A stretch of 64,000 bases of DNA from Candidatus Leptovillus gracilis (GTDB lineage: Bacteria > Chloroflexota > Anaerolineae > Promineifilales > Promineifilaceae): NCBI GenBank assembly GCA_016716065.1, contig JADJXA010000003.1:248001-312000 (forward strand). Direction: 5' to 3'. Below, piece by piece: positions 8,073 through 16,394 of this stretch; within the stretch, counting starts at the first letter, position 1, and each line of letters opens with the position of its first letter. The translations under genes and the position numbers were made by a program. The notes below the pieces were generated by a model. It was not told the DNA's origin and did no database searches. It saw only the letters and a list, made by a program, of their open reading frames with translations.

Positions 8073-9356
8073 CTATTGTTGATCTTGCAGGCGGCGCAGA
8101 CGCACAACGGGGCTGCTTTCGTCCAGGCGCACATCGGCCCAGGTGATAATCGCCCCAGAAGCCACCGGGCGGATGAGTTCCGCGCCGGGGGCCAGACCGG
8201 CCGGCAAGCCATTTTCGGCAGATACGGCCGTGGCCGTATCCATCAGCCCGCGAAACGTGTAGCCGCCAAAATCGTCCAGCCGTTCGCCAGGGCGCAAATC
8301 CCGCTTGGCAATGGTCAACACGTCAGCGACCGGGTAGTCTAAAGGAACCAGCGTTGTCTGCCGGTGCATCACAGCGCGGGCAATGGAGATGGGCGCTTCG
8401 ATGAACCAGAGATGGTAAGGCCGGAAGAAGGTGGAGTAACGGCCGTTGCCCACCTTCAGATATTTCAAATCGTCGGCGATACGGTCATCCTGCACGCGCA
8501 CCGTCACAAACACGCCCCCGGCCATCGCCGTCCCCTGCACAAAATCTACCACACCGGGGAACGGGGCCAATCCCCCATCCTCGCGCAGCGAGAAAATCTC
8601 AGTGATGGTTGATTGGTCCGCTTCCGGCCCGACCATGCCGCGCTGCATCGGCCGGCAGCCAGTGGCATTGGCGGCGCAGGTCATCTCGAACATCGTCTTG
8701 CTGCCATCTACGTAGGAAGCAGTTTGATAGGCGTCCTTGTTGGCCCGTCGCGCTGCTTTGGCGACCGTGTCGGGCGTGGCTGTGGGGTCCAACGGGTTGT
8801 TTTTGCCCTTGCCAATGACGATGGGTTCAAAGCCCAACGTCGTCACAAAGTCGTATAGCTCCATCAGGCAGCCCGGCTCGTCACCGGACGAGACCGAGTA
8901 GAGGACGCCGGCGTCGGCGGCCAGCTTTTTCAAGGCGCGCCCCACCGTCACGTCGGCTTCGATATTGATCAGCACCACATCTTTGCCGTGGGTGATAGCG
9001 GCGTAAGCCGTCGCTGCGCCGGAAGCGGGCGACGGGGTGACATCGGTCATCACGTCAATCGCCTCTAGCTGCGCCGCCAAGACCACATCGTCGGTGATGA
9101 CGCGCTTACCCTGGTTGATGGCATCCATCGCCTGCCCCACGCTGCCTGCGGCAACGACATCGGCCGCATCCACCCCCGTAGCGGTGAAAGCGGCGCGGGC
9201 GGCGGCCAGATTGGGATCAATCAGCACAGAGAGTTCCATGCCGGGTACGTGAGCCATCTGGGCGGCAAAGCCGCTGCCCATCCAGCCCGCGCCACTGGCC
9301 GCTATGCGAATGGGCTGCCCAGAGGCAGCGCGTTGTTGCAGTTCGTCACGTAACAT
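8073..9356 (-). CDS. DXR-II/DRL-like NAD(P)-dependent oxidoreductase with C-terminal SAF-like domain
   Basis: Start chosen at ATG 9356 (MLRDELQQRAASGQPIRI), one base after the transketolase stop; 427 residues. The N-terminal Rossmann fold carries SGAGWMGSGFA. Conserved stretches INIEADVTVGRALKKLA, SSGDEPGCLMELYDFV, GKGKNNPL, DGSKTMFEMTCAANATG and RPYHLWFIEAP match what I remember of the Brucella DXR-like enzyme (DRL, DXR-II), a homoserine-dehydrogenase-like family. The C-terminus resembles a SAF domain. DRL performs a reductive ketol rearrangement; whether this relative does is unproven. Its setting among transketolase and acetoin-dehydrogenase genes argues for a catabolic role, not isoprenoid synthesis. 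Confidence 0.75.
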   Translation of the reverse strand: MLRDELQQRAASGQPIRIAASGAGWMGSGFAAQMAHVPGMELSVLIDPNLAAARAAFTATGVDAADVVAAGSVGQAMDAINQGKRVITDDVVLAAQLEAIDVMTDVTPSPASGAATAYAAITHGKDVVLINIEADVTVGRALKKLAADAGVLYSVSSGDEPGCLMELYDFVTTLGFEPIVIGKGKNNPLDPTATPDTVAKAARRANKDAYQTASYVDGSKTMFEMTCAANATGCRPMQRGMVGPEADQSTITEIFSLREDGGLAPFPGVVDFVQGTAMAGGVFVTVRVQDDRIADDLKYLKVGNGRYSTFFRPYHLWFIEAPISIARAVMHRQTTLVPLDYPVADVLTIAKRDLRPGERLDDFGGYTFRGLMDTATAVSAENGLPAGLAPGAELIRPVASGAIITWADVRLDESSPVVRLRRLQDQQ

Positions 9357-9357
9357 G

Positions 9358-10333
9358 TCAACCTGCCTTAGCGGCGTAAGCCTCACGGGCGGCGGCAGCG
9401 ATGTCAACGGCCGTTAACTTATACTTCCGCAGCAAATCATCCGGGTCGCCCGATTCAGTATACGTGTCGGCCAGGCCGACGAAGCGCATGGGGACCGGGT
9501 GCTGCTCGGCCACCACGCGGGCGATGTTGCTGCCCATGCCGCCTTGCAACAAATGCTCCTCCGCCGTAACGATGGCCCCCGTTTCCCGCGCCCGCGGCCG
9601 TCAGCGCCGCCACATCCATCGGGCGAATGGTGTGCATGTCCAGCACCCGCGCCTCAATGCCCGCGGCGGCCAGTTCCGCGGCCGCGTCTAAGGCGGCCGC
9701 CACCATAATGCCGCAGGCGACGATGGTCAGGTCGCCGCCCTGGCGCACCATGTTGGCCTTGCCAATCTCAAAGGGGCAATTGTCCATGGGATAAATTTCC
9801 GGCAGCGCCACCCGGCTGGAGCGCAGAAAAACCGGTCCCACGTAGTCGGTGGCTGCTTTGACGGCCGCGTGCATGGAGGCCGGGTCGCTGGGCACCAGAA
9901 TGACGAAGGTCGGCAGGCCGCCCATCAGCGCCAAATCTTCGATGCCCATTTGCGTGGGACCATCTTTGCCCAGAGTGATGCCGCCATGGCTGCCCAATAT
10001 CTTGGCGTTGATGTTGGACATCGCTACCGCCAGGCGAATCTGGTCATAGGCGTTGCATAATAAAAAGGAAGAGAAGCTGGTGATCCAGGGCACAAAACCA
10101 CAGGCGGCCAGCCCCGCGCCCACGCCCACCAGATTGCTCTCGGCAATGCCGATGTTGAAGAATCGCTCCGGAAAGGTTTGGCGTACATATTCTGTTTTGG
10201 TGGAATTGCCCAGGTCGCCGTCGAGGACGACCACCTTTTCATTTTCGCGGGCGACGTTCAGCAGCGCCTCGCCAAAGACGTTGCGCAGCGGTTGGGGATA
10301 AGGTTTGAGTCCTGCTTGTTTACCGAGTTCCAT
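9358..10333 (-). pseudogene. Transketolase C-terminal subunit, single-base frameshift near 9590
   Basis: Starts at ATG 10333 and overlaps the N-terminal subunit gene by 14 bases. It reads well through the pyrimidine-binding domain (FNIGIAESNLVGVGAGLA, GKDGPTQMGIEDLALM) and into the C-terminal domain (RVLDMHTIRPMDVAALTAA). One extra G:C pair around 9589-9593 then shifts the frame. The expected C-terminus (MLQGGMGSNIARVVAEQ through REAYAAKAG) continues in another frame to a stop at 9358. Either the gene is broken or the assembly has one extra base in a GC-rich run. Everything else looks intact, so an error is quite possible. Confidence 0.85.
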
Positions 10334-11165
10334 GGAGTTCCTCCCGCGCCAGTGCGGCCTGCTGTGGAGTCAGCGCCCGGCCGTGAAATGTGAAATCTGC
10401 TTCCACAAACGAGACGCCCTTACCCTTGACGGTGTGGGCGATGATAATCGACGGCTTCCCTTTGACGGCGCGTATCGCGGCGAATTTTGCCAGTAAATCG
10501 GCCATGTCATGACCATCCGCCTCTTCGACATGCCAGCCGAAACTCTGCCACTTTTCGACCAACGGCTCCAGGGCCATTTCCCGGCTGATGGGGCCGGTCT
10601 CCTGATATTTGTTGTAATCGAGGATGGCGACCAGGTTGTCGGCTTTGAAGTGGGCGGCGGACATGGCCGCTTCCCAGACCTGCCCGGCTTCGCACTCGCC
10701 ATCGCCCAGCAGCACATACACGCGGTAATCAAACTTGTTGAGCCGTCCGCCTAACACGTGCCCCACGCCAGCCGAAAGCCCCTGCCCTAATGAGCCGGTG
10801 GTCGCCTCGACGCCAGGTAACAGATTTTGAATGGGATGGCCCTGTACCGGGCTGTCTACCTCACGCAGCGTCCAGATGAGGTCGCGCTCGATGTAACCGG
10901 CGTGGGCCAGGACGGCGTAAAGCAGCGGCGCGGCGTGCCCTTTGCTCATGATGAAACGGTCGCGCTCCGGCCAGAGCGGCTCGTCGGCCCGGTAGCGCAG
11001 CACGCCGCCAAAGTAAAGCGCGGTGACAATGTCGGTGGCCGAAAAGGAACTGGAAGGATGGCCGGAACCGGCTTTGGTGGTCATCTCCAAGATGTCGAGG
11101 CGCATCTGGCGGGCGAGTTCATTTAACTCGTCAACGCCAACGGCCGTTGTGGGAATTGCGTCCAT
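10320..11165 (-). CDS. Transketolase N-terminal subunit (TPP-binding half)
   Basis: A 281-residue protein equal to the first half of a transketolase. It has KAGSGHPSSSFSATDI near residue 31, SKGHAAPLLYAVLA near 74, and the TPP motif from GDGECEAG at 154 to N185. AAGGAG precedes the ATG at 11165. Split transketolases occur in many bacteria. One described use is apulose-4-phosphate transketolase (AptA/AptB) in apiose breakdown; other split enzymes are annotated only by homology. It is followed directly by the C-terminal subunit. Confidence 0.92.
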   Translation of the reverse strand: MDAIPTTAVGVDELNELARQMRLDILEMTTKAGSGHPSSSFSATDIVTALYFGGVLRYRADEPLWPERDRFIMSKGHAAPLLYAVLAHAGYIERDLIWTLREVDSPVQGHPIQNLLPGVEATTGSLGQGLSAGVGHVLGGRLNKFDYRVYVLLGDGECEAGQVWEAAMSAAHFKADNLVAILDYNKYQETGPISREMALEPLVEKWQSFGWHVEEADGHDMADLLAKFAAIRAVKGKPSIIIAHTVKGKGVSFVEADFTFHGRALTPQQAALAREELHGTR

Positions 11166-11174
11166 AAGAACTCC

Positions 11175-12167
11175 TTAGGTCATTGCGGATTGTGGATTTC
11201 GGATTTCGGATTGGTGGGTAAAAAAGGTTTGCACTTGCAGGGCCGTGGGCAGCGCCGGTATCACGCCCTGAGTTTGAGCAGTCAGCGCGCCGACAGCGTT
11301 GGCGAAGCGCAAAATGGTGAACAGGCGGTCTGGTTCCAACTGCGAGCGCCAGTCGGCAACCTGGGTGAGTTGAAATAGCACACCGGCGATGAAAGCGTCG
11401 CCGCAGCCGGTGGCGTCTACGGTGGTCACAGGGAAAGCGGGGGCGGTGATGGACTGGAGGGCCGTCTGGGCATAGCTGCCCTCTTTGCCCCGCGTCAGCA
11501 GGCAGAGGGTAGGACCGAGGGCGAGGAGAGTTTGGAGGGCAACGGCCGTTTCCCCCTCCCCGGCCAGCAGCGCCAGTTCCACCTCATTCACTTTGAGCAA
11601 GTCCACCAGAGGAATAAGGGCGCGAATTTGGGCCAGGGCCGCCGCCGGACTGGGCCAGAGGCTCGGACGATAGTTGACATCGAAAGAGATAAGCGCCCCA
11701 TGCTGCCGGGCTGTCTTGACGGCAGCCAGTGTCGCGCTGCGCGCCGGTTCGTCCACCAGGCTGAGCGAACCAATGTGGAGCGCTCGCGTGTGGCGCAATA
11801 AATTCAGATCCAATTCGTCGGGGCGCAGGCGTAAATCTGCGCCTGGATTGCGGTAAAAGATGAATTCGGCCGTGTGCGGGTCGGGCATGGCGATGATGGC
11901 CATCGTCGTGCGCGCTTCGTCGTCCACGCGCATCCCGCAAGTTTCCACGCCTTCGTCGGCCAACACGCGCTGCAGGTAGTGCCCAAAGGCGTCATCCCCC
12001 ACCTTGCCAATGAAGGCGGTCTGCGCCCCCAGGCGGTGGGCGGCCACGGCGACATTGGCCGGCGCGCCGCCTGGTTTGGGATGGAAGGCGGACACCTGGG
12101 ATAACGGCCGTCCCACCTCTGCCGGAAACATATCAATCAGAATTTCGCCTAAAGTAACGATGTGCAT
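11175..12167 (-). CDS. PfkB/ribokinase-family carbohydrate kinase
   Basis: Start placed at ATG 12167 (MHIVTLGEILIDMFP); upstream in-frame codons are not protein-like. The 330-residue protein has the PfkB substrate motif GGAPANVAVAAHRLG near residue 33 and the anion-hole and catalytic-base motif DATGCGDAF near 250. It resembles fructokinases and 2-keto-3-deoxygluconate kinases and phosphorylates a sugar or keto-sugar at a terminal hydroxyl. The last residues (QSEIRNPQSAMT) are encoded by the GGATTTCGGATT-type intergenic repeat, so the natural C-terminus may have been altered by that element. Confidence 0.88.
   Translation of the reverse strand: MHIVTLGEILIDMFPAEVGRPLSQVSAFHPKPGGAPANVAVAAHRLGAQTAFIGKVGDDAFGHYLQRVLADEGVETCGMRVDDEARTTMAIIAMPDPHTAEFIFYRNPGADLRLRPDELDLNLLRHTRALHIGSLSLVDEPARSATLAAVKTARQHGALISFDVNYRPSLWPSPAAALAQIRALIPLVDLLKVNEVELALLAGEGETAVALQTLLALGPTLCLLTRGKEGSYAQTALQSITAPAFPVTTVDATGCGDAFIAGVLFQLTQVADWRSQLEPDRLFTILRFANAVGALTAQTQGVIPALPTALQVQTFFTHQSEIRNPQSAMT
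11176..11222. repeat. Periodic GGATTTC repeat overlapping the kinase 3' end
   Basis: The words GCGGATTGT, GGATTTC, GGATTTC, GGATT recur in a row between the kinase and the transketolase subunit. They belong to the same loose class as the other intergenic word-repeats in the window. Confidence 0.5.
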
Positions 12168-12222
12168 GGTTAGCCGTGTTCCGTGAACGTGACATGGTGC
12201 TATGGAATATGTCTTGCCCGCC

Positions 12223-12963
12223 CTACCCCCGCAGTTCCGCATGAAGCGTATACCGATCTCCGCGATGGTAGAGGCGAAGAAACTCCAGCGGCACATTGAA
12301 CTCCGAGTAAGAAAGTCGCTCAATGTAGAGCAACGGGGCTTTTTCCTCAACCGCTAACAACGCGGCCATATCGGTCACGGCTCTAATCGCCTGAATGGTC
12401 TGGCGGGCACTGGTGATCCGAATCCCATAACGTTCCTCAAGCATCAGGCGGAGGGATTGAGCCGTGTAGTCCTGCGTCAAGATGCCCGGACAATAGCGAT
12501 GCACCAGAAAAGAAACCTCCACGCTCATCGGTTCACCATCAGCCAGACGCAGCCGCTCGATGCGCGCGACAGGCTCGCCCACCTCGATTTCCAATTGTTC
12601 AGCCAATGGTTTCGTCGCCGGCGTCAGTCCGGCGGAGATCAGTTTAGTTCCAGGGACAAAGCCGCGCTGCTGCATATCTTCGGTAAAACTGATAATACGC
12701 ACCAATCCTTGCTCCACAGTCGGCGGCGAGACGTAAGTTCCCTTTCCCTGGCGACGCTGGATAAGGCCATCGCTGACCAACTCATCCAGGGCTTGCCGCA
12801 CCGTCGCCCGGCTGACCTGGTACTGCTCGATCAGGTCATTCTCCGAGGGGAGCGCGTCGCCAGGCTGCCATTGGCCGTGCAGAATTTTCTGGCGCAGCAG
12901 CTGGTAGATTTGTTGGTAGAGAGGTGATTTGCTTTGGTGACTTACCTGGTCTTTCAAGGTCAT
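12223..12963 (-). CDS. GntR/HutC-family transcriptional regulator
   Basis: Start at ATG 12963 (MTLKDQVSHQSKSPLYQQ); the in-frame extension to 13146 crosses the operator region and is unlikely to be protein. The 246-residue protein has a GntR winged helix at about 15-80 (PSENDLIEQYQVSRATVRQ, then RRQGKGTYV) and a UTRA effector domain after it. It is the first gene of the leftward arm and sits back to back with a second HutC-type regulator, so it probably controls the kinase-transketolase-dehydrogenase operon in response to a pathway sugar or sugar phosphate. Confidence 0.92.
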   Translation of the reverse strand: MTLKDQVSHQSKSPLYQQIYQLLRQKILHGQWQPGDALPSENDLIEQYQVSRATVRQALDELVSDGLIQRRQGKGTYVSPPTVEQGLVRIISFTEDMQQRGFVPGTKLISAGLTPATKPLAEQLEIEVGEPVARIERLRLADGEPMSVEVSFLVHRYCPGILTQDYTAQSLRLMLEERYGIRITSARQTIQAIRAVTDMAALLAVEEKAPLLYIERLSYSEFNVPLEFLRLYHRGDRYTLHAELRG

Positions 12964-13012
12964 ACTGACTCTTTTAGCCTCTTCTCGGGTAGCTATGGAG
13001 TTAAATTCATAC

Positions 13013-13028
13013 GGTTGTCCGTACAACC
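13013..13028. promoter_or_regulatory. Candidate GntR operator (inverted repeat)
   Basis: GGTTGT-CCGT-ACAACC is a 6-base perfect inverted repeat around a 4-base centre, about 50 bases upstream of the leftward regulator gene. Size and symmetry suit a HutC-type dimer. Confidence 0.5.
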
Positions 13029-13130
13029 TGATAACCATATGATATGAGAGAAAACGGCCGTTGTCAACCGCAAAATCATTGGAAGAACTGACCAATTTAG
13101 ATAATTCAACCAAAATATCCCGCAATAATC

Positions 13131-13158
13131 TTGACAAATTGCCCATATTCTATAGACT
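13131..13158 (+). promoter_or_regulatory. Candidate sigma-70-type promoter for rightward gntR
   Basis: TTGACA at 13131-13136 and TAGACT at 13153-13158 are separated by 16 bases. They lie 54 bases before the GTG start of the rightward regulator. Confidence 0.45.
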
Positions 13159-13168
13159 AATGAGCAAG

Positions 13169-13190
13169 TTGTAATTACAGGATAACAGGA
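13169..13190. promoter_or_regulatory. Candidate operator shared with the FGGY kinase gene
   Basis: A perfect TGTAATTACA palindrome (13170-13179) begins a 21-base word. TTGTAATTACAGGAT then AACAGG recurs with two mismatches at about 25549-25569 upstream of the FGGY kinase. Its place just after the promoter suits autoregulation by the adjacent GntR protein. Confidence 0.4.
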
Positions 13191-13211
13191 TAACAAGGTG
13201 AATGGTGCAGG

Positions 13212-14009
13212 GTGAACTACGAAAGCAAAATTGACCGCAGTAGCTACATCCCCCTCTATGCCCAGGTTCAAGACGCCCTCAAAGAGAGCATCAACCACGG
13301 CAGTATGCGCCCAGGCGACCAAATCTCCAGCGAACCCGAACTGTGTCGCCTGTTTGATGTTAGCCGCACCGTCATCCGCCAGGCGCTCCGCAGCCTGGAA
13401 TACGAAGGCCTGATTGTTCGCCGCAAAGGCAAAGGCACCTTTGTTGCCGAACCGAAAATCGGCGAGAGTCTCTTTCAGGAGTTAACTGGCTTCTATCAAG
13501 ACATGAGCCAGAAAGGGCACGCCCCCATTTCCAAAGTCCTCAAACAGGCGATCATACCCGCCAGCGCCAAAGTAGCTGCCCTCTTACAATTGGAACCGGA
13601 AACGCCAGTTATCTGCATTGACCGTGTACGTTACGTCTCTGGCGAGCCAATCGTTCTTGTCACTACCTATTTGCCGCAGTCCATTTGCCCAGAATTGGTC
13701 GAAGTAGACCTCACCCACCAATCGCTGTACGCCTATCTGGAGCAGCAGCACGGGCTGATTATCGCCCGTGGCCGCCGCATTCTCGAAGCAGTCGTCGCCA
13801 GTGAATACGAAGCCAAACTACTCGGCATTGCCGAAGGCTCACCACTCATTTCCTTAGACAGTATTAGTTACCTGGAAGATGGCACACCGCTGGAGTATTA
13901 CCACGCTCTGCACAGGGGCGACCGCTCCATGTTTGAAGTAGAACTGATCCGCGCCTACGAACGCCCACAGCCCTCATTAGAAACATTAATTGGCGAGGCA
14001 GTGCATTAA
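13212..14009 (+). CDS. GntR/HutC-family transcriptional regulator
   Basis: A 265-residue regulator starting at GTG 13212 (MNYESKIDRSSYIPLYAQ). The winged-helix domain spans about 10-80 (SSEPELCRLFDVSRTVIRQ, RRKGKGTFV) and a UTRA ligand-binding domain follows. It is a paralogue of the divergent regulator at 12223-12963. A sugar isomerase gene follows it on the same strand, so it likely governs the rightward arm. Two palindromic candidate operators lie in the shared control region. Confidence 0.92.
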   Translation: MNYESKIDRSSYIPLYAQVQDALKESINHGSMRPGDQISSEPELCRLFDVSRTVIRQALRSLEYEGLIVRRKGKGTFVAEPKIGESLFQELTGFYQDMSQKGHAPISKVLKQAIIPASAKVAALLQLEPETPVICIDRVRYVSGEPIVLVTTYLPQSICPELVEVDLTHQSLYAYLEQQHGLIIARGRRILEAVVASEYEAKLLGIAEGSPLISLDSISYLEDGTPLEYYHALHRGDRSMFEVELIRAYERPQPSLETLIGEAVH

Positions 14010-14104
14010 CTTGCCCGAATAAAACCATCCGTTTATCAGCGCCGTGACTCACGCCAACTGCACCTAACCCGTGAGTCGCTGCCCTTTCACAAAGGAGATG
14101 TCCC

Positions 14105-14977
14105 ATGGCAATGAAAGTCGGTATTGATAGCTACTGTTTCCATCGCTATTTCGGCGAAGTCTATCCCCATCAAACAGCCCCTGCAAAAGACGAAATGATG
14201 ACCATGGAAGACTTTTTAGCCTTTGCTAAAAAGCTCGAAGTGGATGGCGTCTCGCTAGAATCCTGCTTCTTTCCCAGCTTTGACAAGGCATGGTTTGTGG
14301 ACCTGAAGGCGCAGCTAGACGACTATGGCTTTGACCGGGTCTATGCCTGGGGGCATCCGGATGGGTTGGAAGCAGGTAAAAACCGCGACGCATTCAACGA
14401 TATGATCGCCCAAATCCCCAACGCCAGACTGATTGGCGCGCCGGTAATGCGGGTGGTCGCCAGCAGCCTGATGTTCCGCTTCGAGCCGCATGGTCCGCAA
14501 CTAGACATCCTGGTGGACTGGTTCAAGGAAGCGGTAAAAGTAGCCGAAGAGTACGACGTGAAACTGGCCGTCGAAAACCACATTGATTACACTTCTGATG
14601 AATGCGTCGAGTTGCTCGATCGCGTTGGCTCCCCCTACCTCGGCCTGAACCTGGACACCGGCAACTTCTTGCGCCTGTTGGACGATCCCGTCGAAGGAGC
14701 CAAGAAATTGGCGGATCGGGTTTACGCCACCCACATCAAAGATTTGAAGCCAGTGAAGGGTCTTGATGCACGGGAATGGTATTTCTTCTCCTCCACACCG
14801 GTCGGCGAGGGGCTGGTAGACAACCAAAAGCTGGCCCAGATTTTGCACGATGCCAACTATCAGGGCTTCCTGGCCGTGGAGACCGATTCGCTGCACCCAG
14901 AATACGAAAATCAGGAACATTGGGCAGTTGAGCAAAGCGTCAAAGAATTAAAACGCATCGCCGCCAACGTTCGGTGA
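14105..14977 (+). CDS. Xylose-isomerase-like TIM-barrel sugar isomerase/epimerase
   Basis: A 290-residue TIM barrel with a good ribosome binding site (AAAGGAGATGTCCC then ATG). Metal-site strands: VSLESCFFPS near residue 57, LAVENHIDYTSDE near 156, LNLDTGNFLRL near 181, ATHIKDLKPV near 207 and LAVETDSLHPEY near 257. Substrate unknown. It may convert an imported sugar before phosphorylation or release a keto-sugar in partnership with the Gfo/Idh proteins. Confidence 0.87.
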   Translation: MAMKVGIDSYCFHRYFGEVYPHQTAPAKDEMMTMEDFLAFAKKLEVDGVSLESCFFPSFDKAWFVDLKAQLDDYGFDRVYAWGHPDGLEAGKNRDAFNDMIAQIPNARLIGAPVMRVVASSLMFRFEPHGPQLDILVDWFKEAVKVAEEYDVKLAVENHIDYTSDECVELLDRVGSPYLGLNLDTGNFLRLLDDPVEGAKKLADRVYATHIKDLKPVKGLDAREWYFFSSTPVGEGLVDNQKLAQILHDANYQGFLAVETDSLHPEYENQEHWAVEQSVKELKRIAANVR

Positions 14978-15010
14978 CCATGAACGAGGGGTTCCTTTGG
15001 GCAAAAGTGC

Positions 15011-15072
15011 TTGACAACAAGACTCTAGTTTGGTTATATTACACACATCTTACTTCATTAATTGAATTAAGT
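15011..15072 (+). promoter_or_regulatory. Promoter and candidate ROK operator
   Basis: TTGACA (15011-15016) and TATATT (15035-15040) with an 18-base spacer form a good promoter. Just downstream, 15052-15072 (ACTTCATTAATTGAATTAAG then T) is an inverted repeat with 8 of 10 arm positions matching, and a half-site AATTAAGT repeats near 15086. Likely site of autoregulation by the ROK protein that follows. Confidence 0.5.
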
Positions 15073-15127
15073 ATGCCTAAATACAAATTAAGTCACGCAT
15101 CCGGCGAACAAAGAGAACTCCTCTCTA

Positions 15128-16360
15128 ATGTATGAACCCACTGCCATCAGCCCACGCAGCAGCGAACCTGTTTTTGAGTTGTACGATGTCGAGGCGACCG
15201 TCGTGCAGGCAATTCGAGATAAAGGGCCGCTTTCCCGGACTGATTTGTCGGTGGAAATGGACTACTCACGAGCCAGCCTGACTATGATTGTGGGCAAAAT
15301 GCTCGACATGGGCATCCTGGTAGAAGTGGGCGAAGGGAAATCGGCCGGAGGCCGACGGCCGTTACTCCTCAACATCAACCCCACTTTCGGCTACGTCGCT
15401 GGTGTGGACATCGGCGCGACCAGCATGGACGTTGCCCTGGCCGACTTTCAGGGCAACGTCCTGGCGAAAACCTCAGAAGAGGCAGACGTGACTATCGGAC
15501 CAGAACCCTTTCTGGAGCGAGTCGGCGAAGTGGTCGAATCGCTCTTAAATCAGTTGGGTATTGCGCCAACCGCTTTGGTGGCAGCCGGTATTGGCGTGCC
15601 TGGTCCGGTGGAATTTGCTCCTGGCGTTCTGATCGCTCCCCCCCTCATGCCCACCTGGGAAGGCTACCCGATCAAAGAGCATTTTCGCCGCCGTTTCCCC
15701 GCTGCCCGCGTTTTTGTGGACAACGATGTCAACATCATGGCTAAAGGGGAGCAAAAAGCGGGCGCGGGGCAGGGTCTAAACAACTTTCTCTTTATCAAGG
15801 TAGGCACGGGCATCGGCTGCGGCATCATCGCCGATAGGCACATCCATCGCGGCAGCGATGGCTGCGCCGGTGATGTGGGGCATATTTGTGTGGATTACAA
15901 TGGCCCGATGTGTCACTGTGGCAATCAGGGTTGCCTGGAGTGTATGGCGGCTGGCCCGGCCATTGCCGCCCAGGGGACAGCTAAAGCCCAAGGCGGCGCA
16001 AGCCCTTTTCTGGCCCGACGGTTGGAGTTGAATGGGGTGATAACGGCCGTTGATGTCGGTGAAGCCGCCGCCGCCGGAGACCGGGTAGCCAATGAGATCA
16101 TCCGCCAAAGTGGACGCATGATTGGGGGTGTCTTGGCCGGTCTGGTCAATTTCTTCAACCCGGAGGCCATTTTCATCGGCGGTGGGGTAAGCAACATCGG
16201 CCACATCTTCCTGTCCACCATCCGCCAGGCCACACTGCGTCGGGCCAATCCGCTGTCCACTCGCCAACTGCGGGTTGAGTATTCCCAGTTAGGCAGCGAC
16301 GCCGGTATGGTCGGCGCGATCTGGCTTGCGCTAGAAAATATCTTCACCGTTAAAGCCTGA
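15128..16360 (+). CDS. ROK-family transcriptional regulator (NagC/XylR type)
   Basis: A 410-residue protein with an N-terminal winged helix-turn-helix (about 25-80; LSRTDLSVEMDYSRASLTMI) followed by the ROK sugar-kinase fold: DIGATSMDVALADFQGN near residue 97, the DND active-site region FVDNDVNIMAKGE near 199, and the zinc motif CHCGNQGCLE near 260. In NagC and XylR relatives sugar binding to the ROK domain releases DNA. It probably represses the genes that follow, sensing an unphosphorylated sugar. Confidence 0.92.
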   Translation: MYEPTAISPRSSEPVFELYDVEATVVQAIRDKGPLSRTDLSVEMDYSRASLTMIVGKMLDMGILVEVGEGKSAGGRRPLLLNINPTFGYVAGVDIGATSMDVALADFQGNVLAKTSEEADVTIGPEPFLERVGEVVESLLNQLGIAPTALVAAGIGVPGPVEFAPGVLIAPPLMPTWEGYPIKEHFRRRFPAARVFVDNDVNIMAKGEQKAGAGQGLNNFLFIKVGTGIGCGIIADRHIHRGSDGCAGDVGHICVDYNGPMCHCGNQGCLECMAAGPAIAAQGTAKAQGGASPFLARRLELNGVITAVDVGEAAAAGDRVANEIIRQSGRMIGGVLAGLVNFFNPEAIFIGGGVSNIGHIFLSTIRQATLRRANPLSTRQLRVEYSQLGSDAGMVGAIWLALENIFTVKA

Positions 16361-16394
16361 ATAACAAGAGCATCAGGCAGAAGAGGAGAACAGC

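Noticed and set aside
13020..13146. Upstream extension of the leftward gntR gene to an ATG at 13146
   Set aside because: The extension runs through the candidate operator. The conserved domain and a plausible start begin at 12963.
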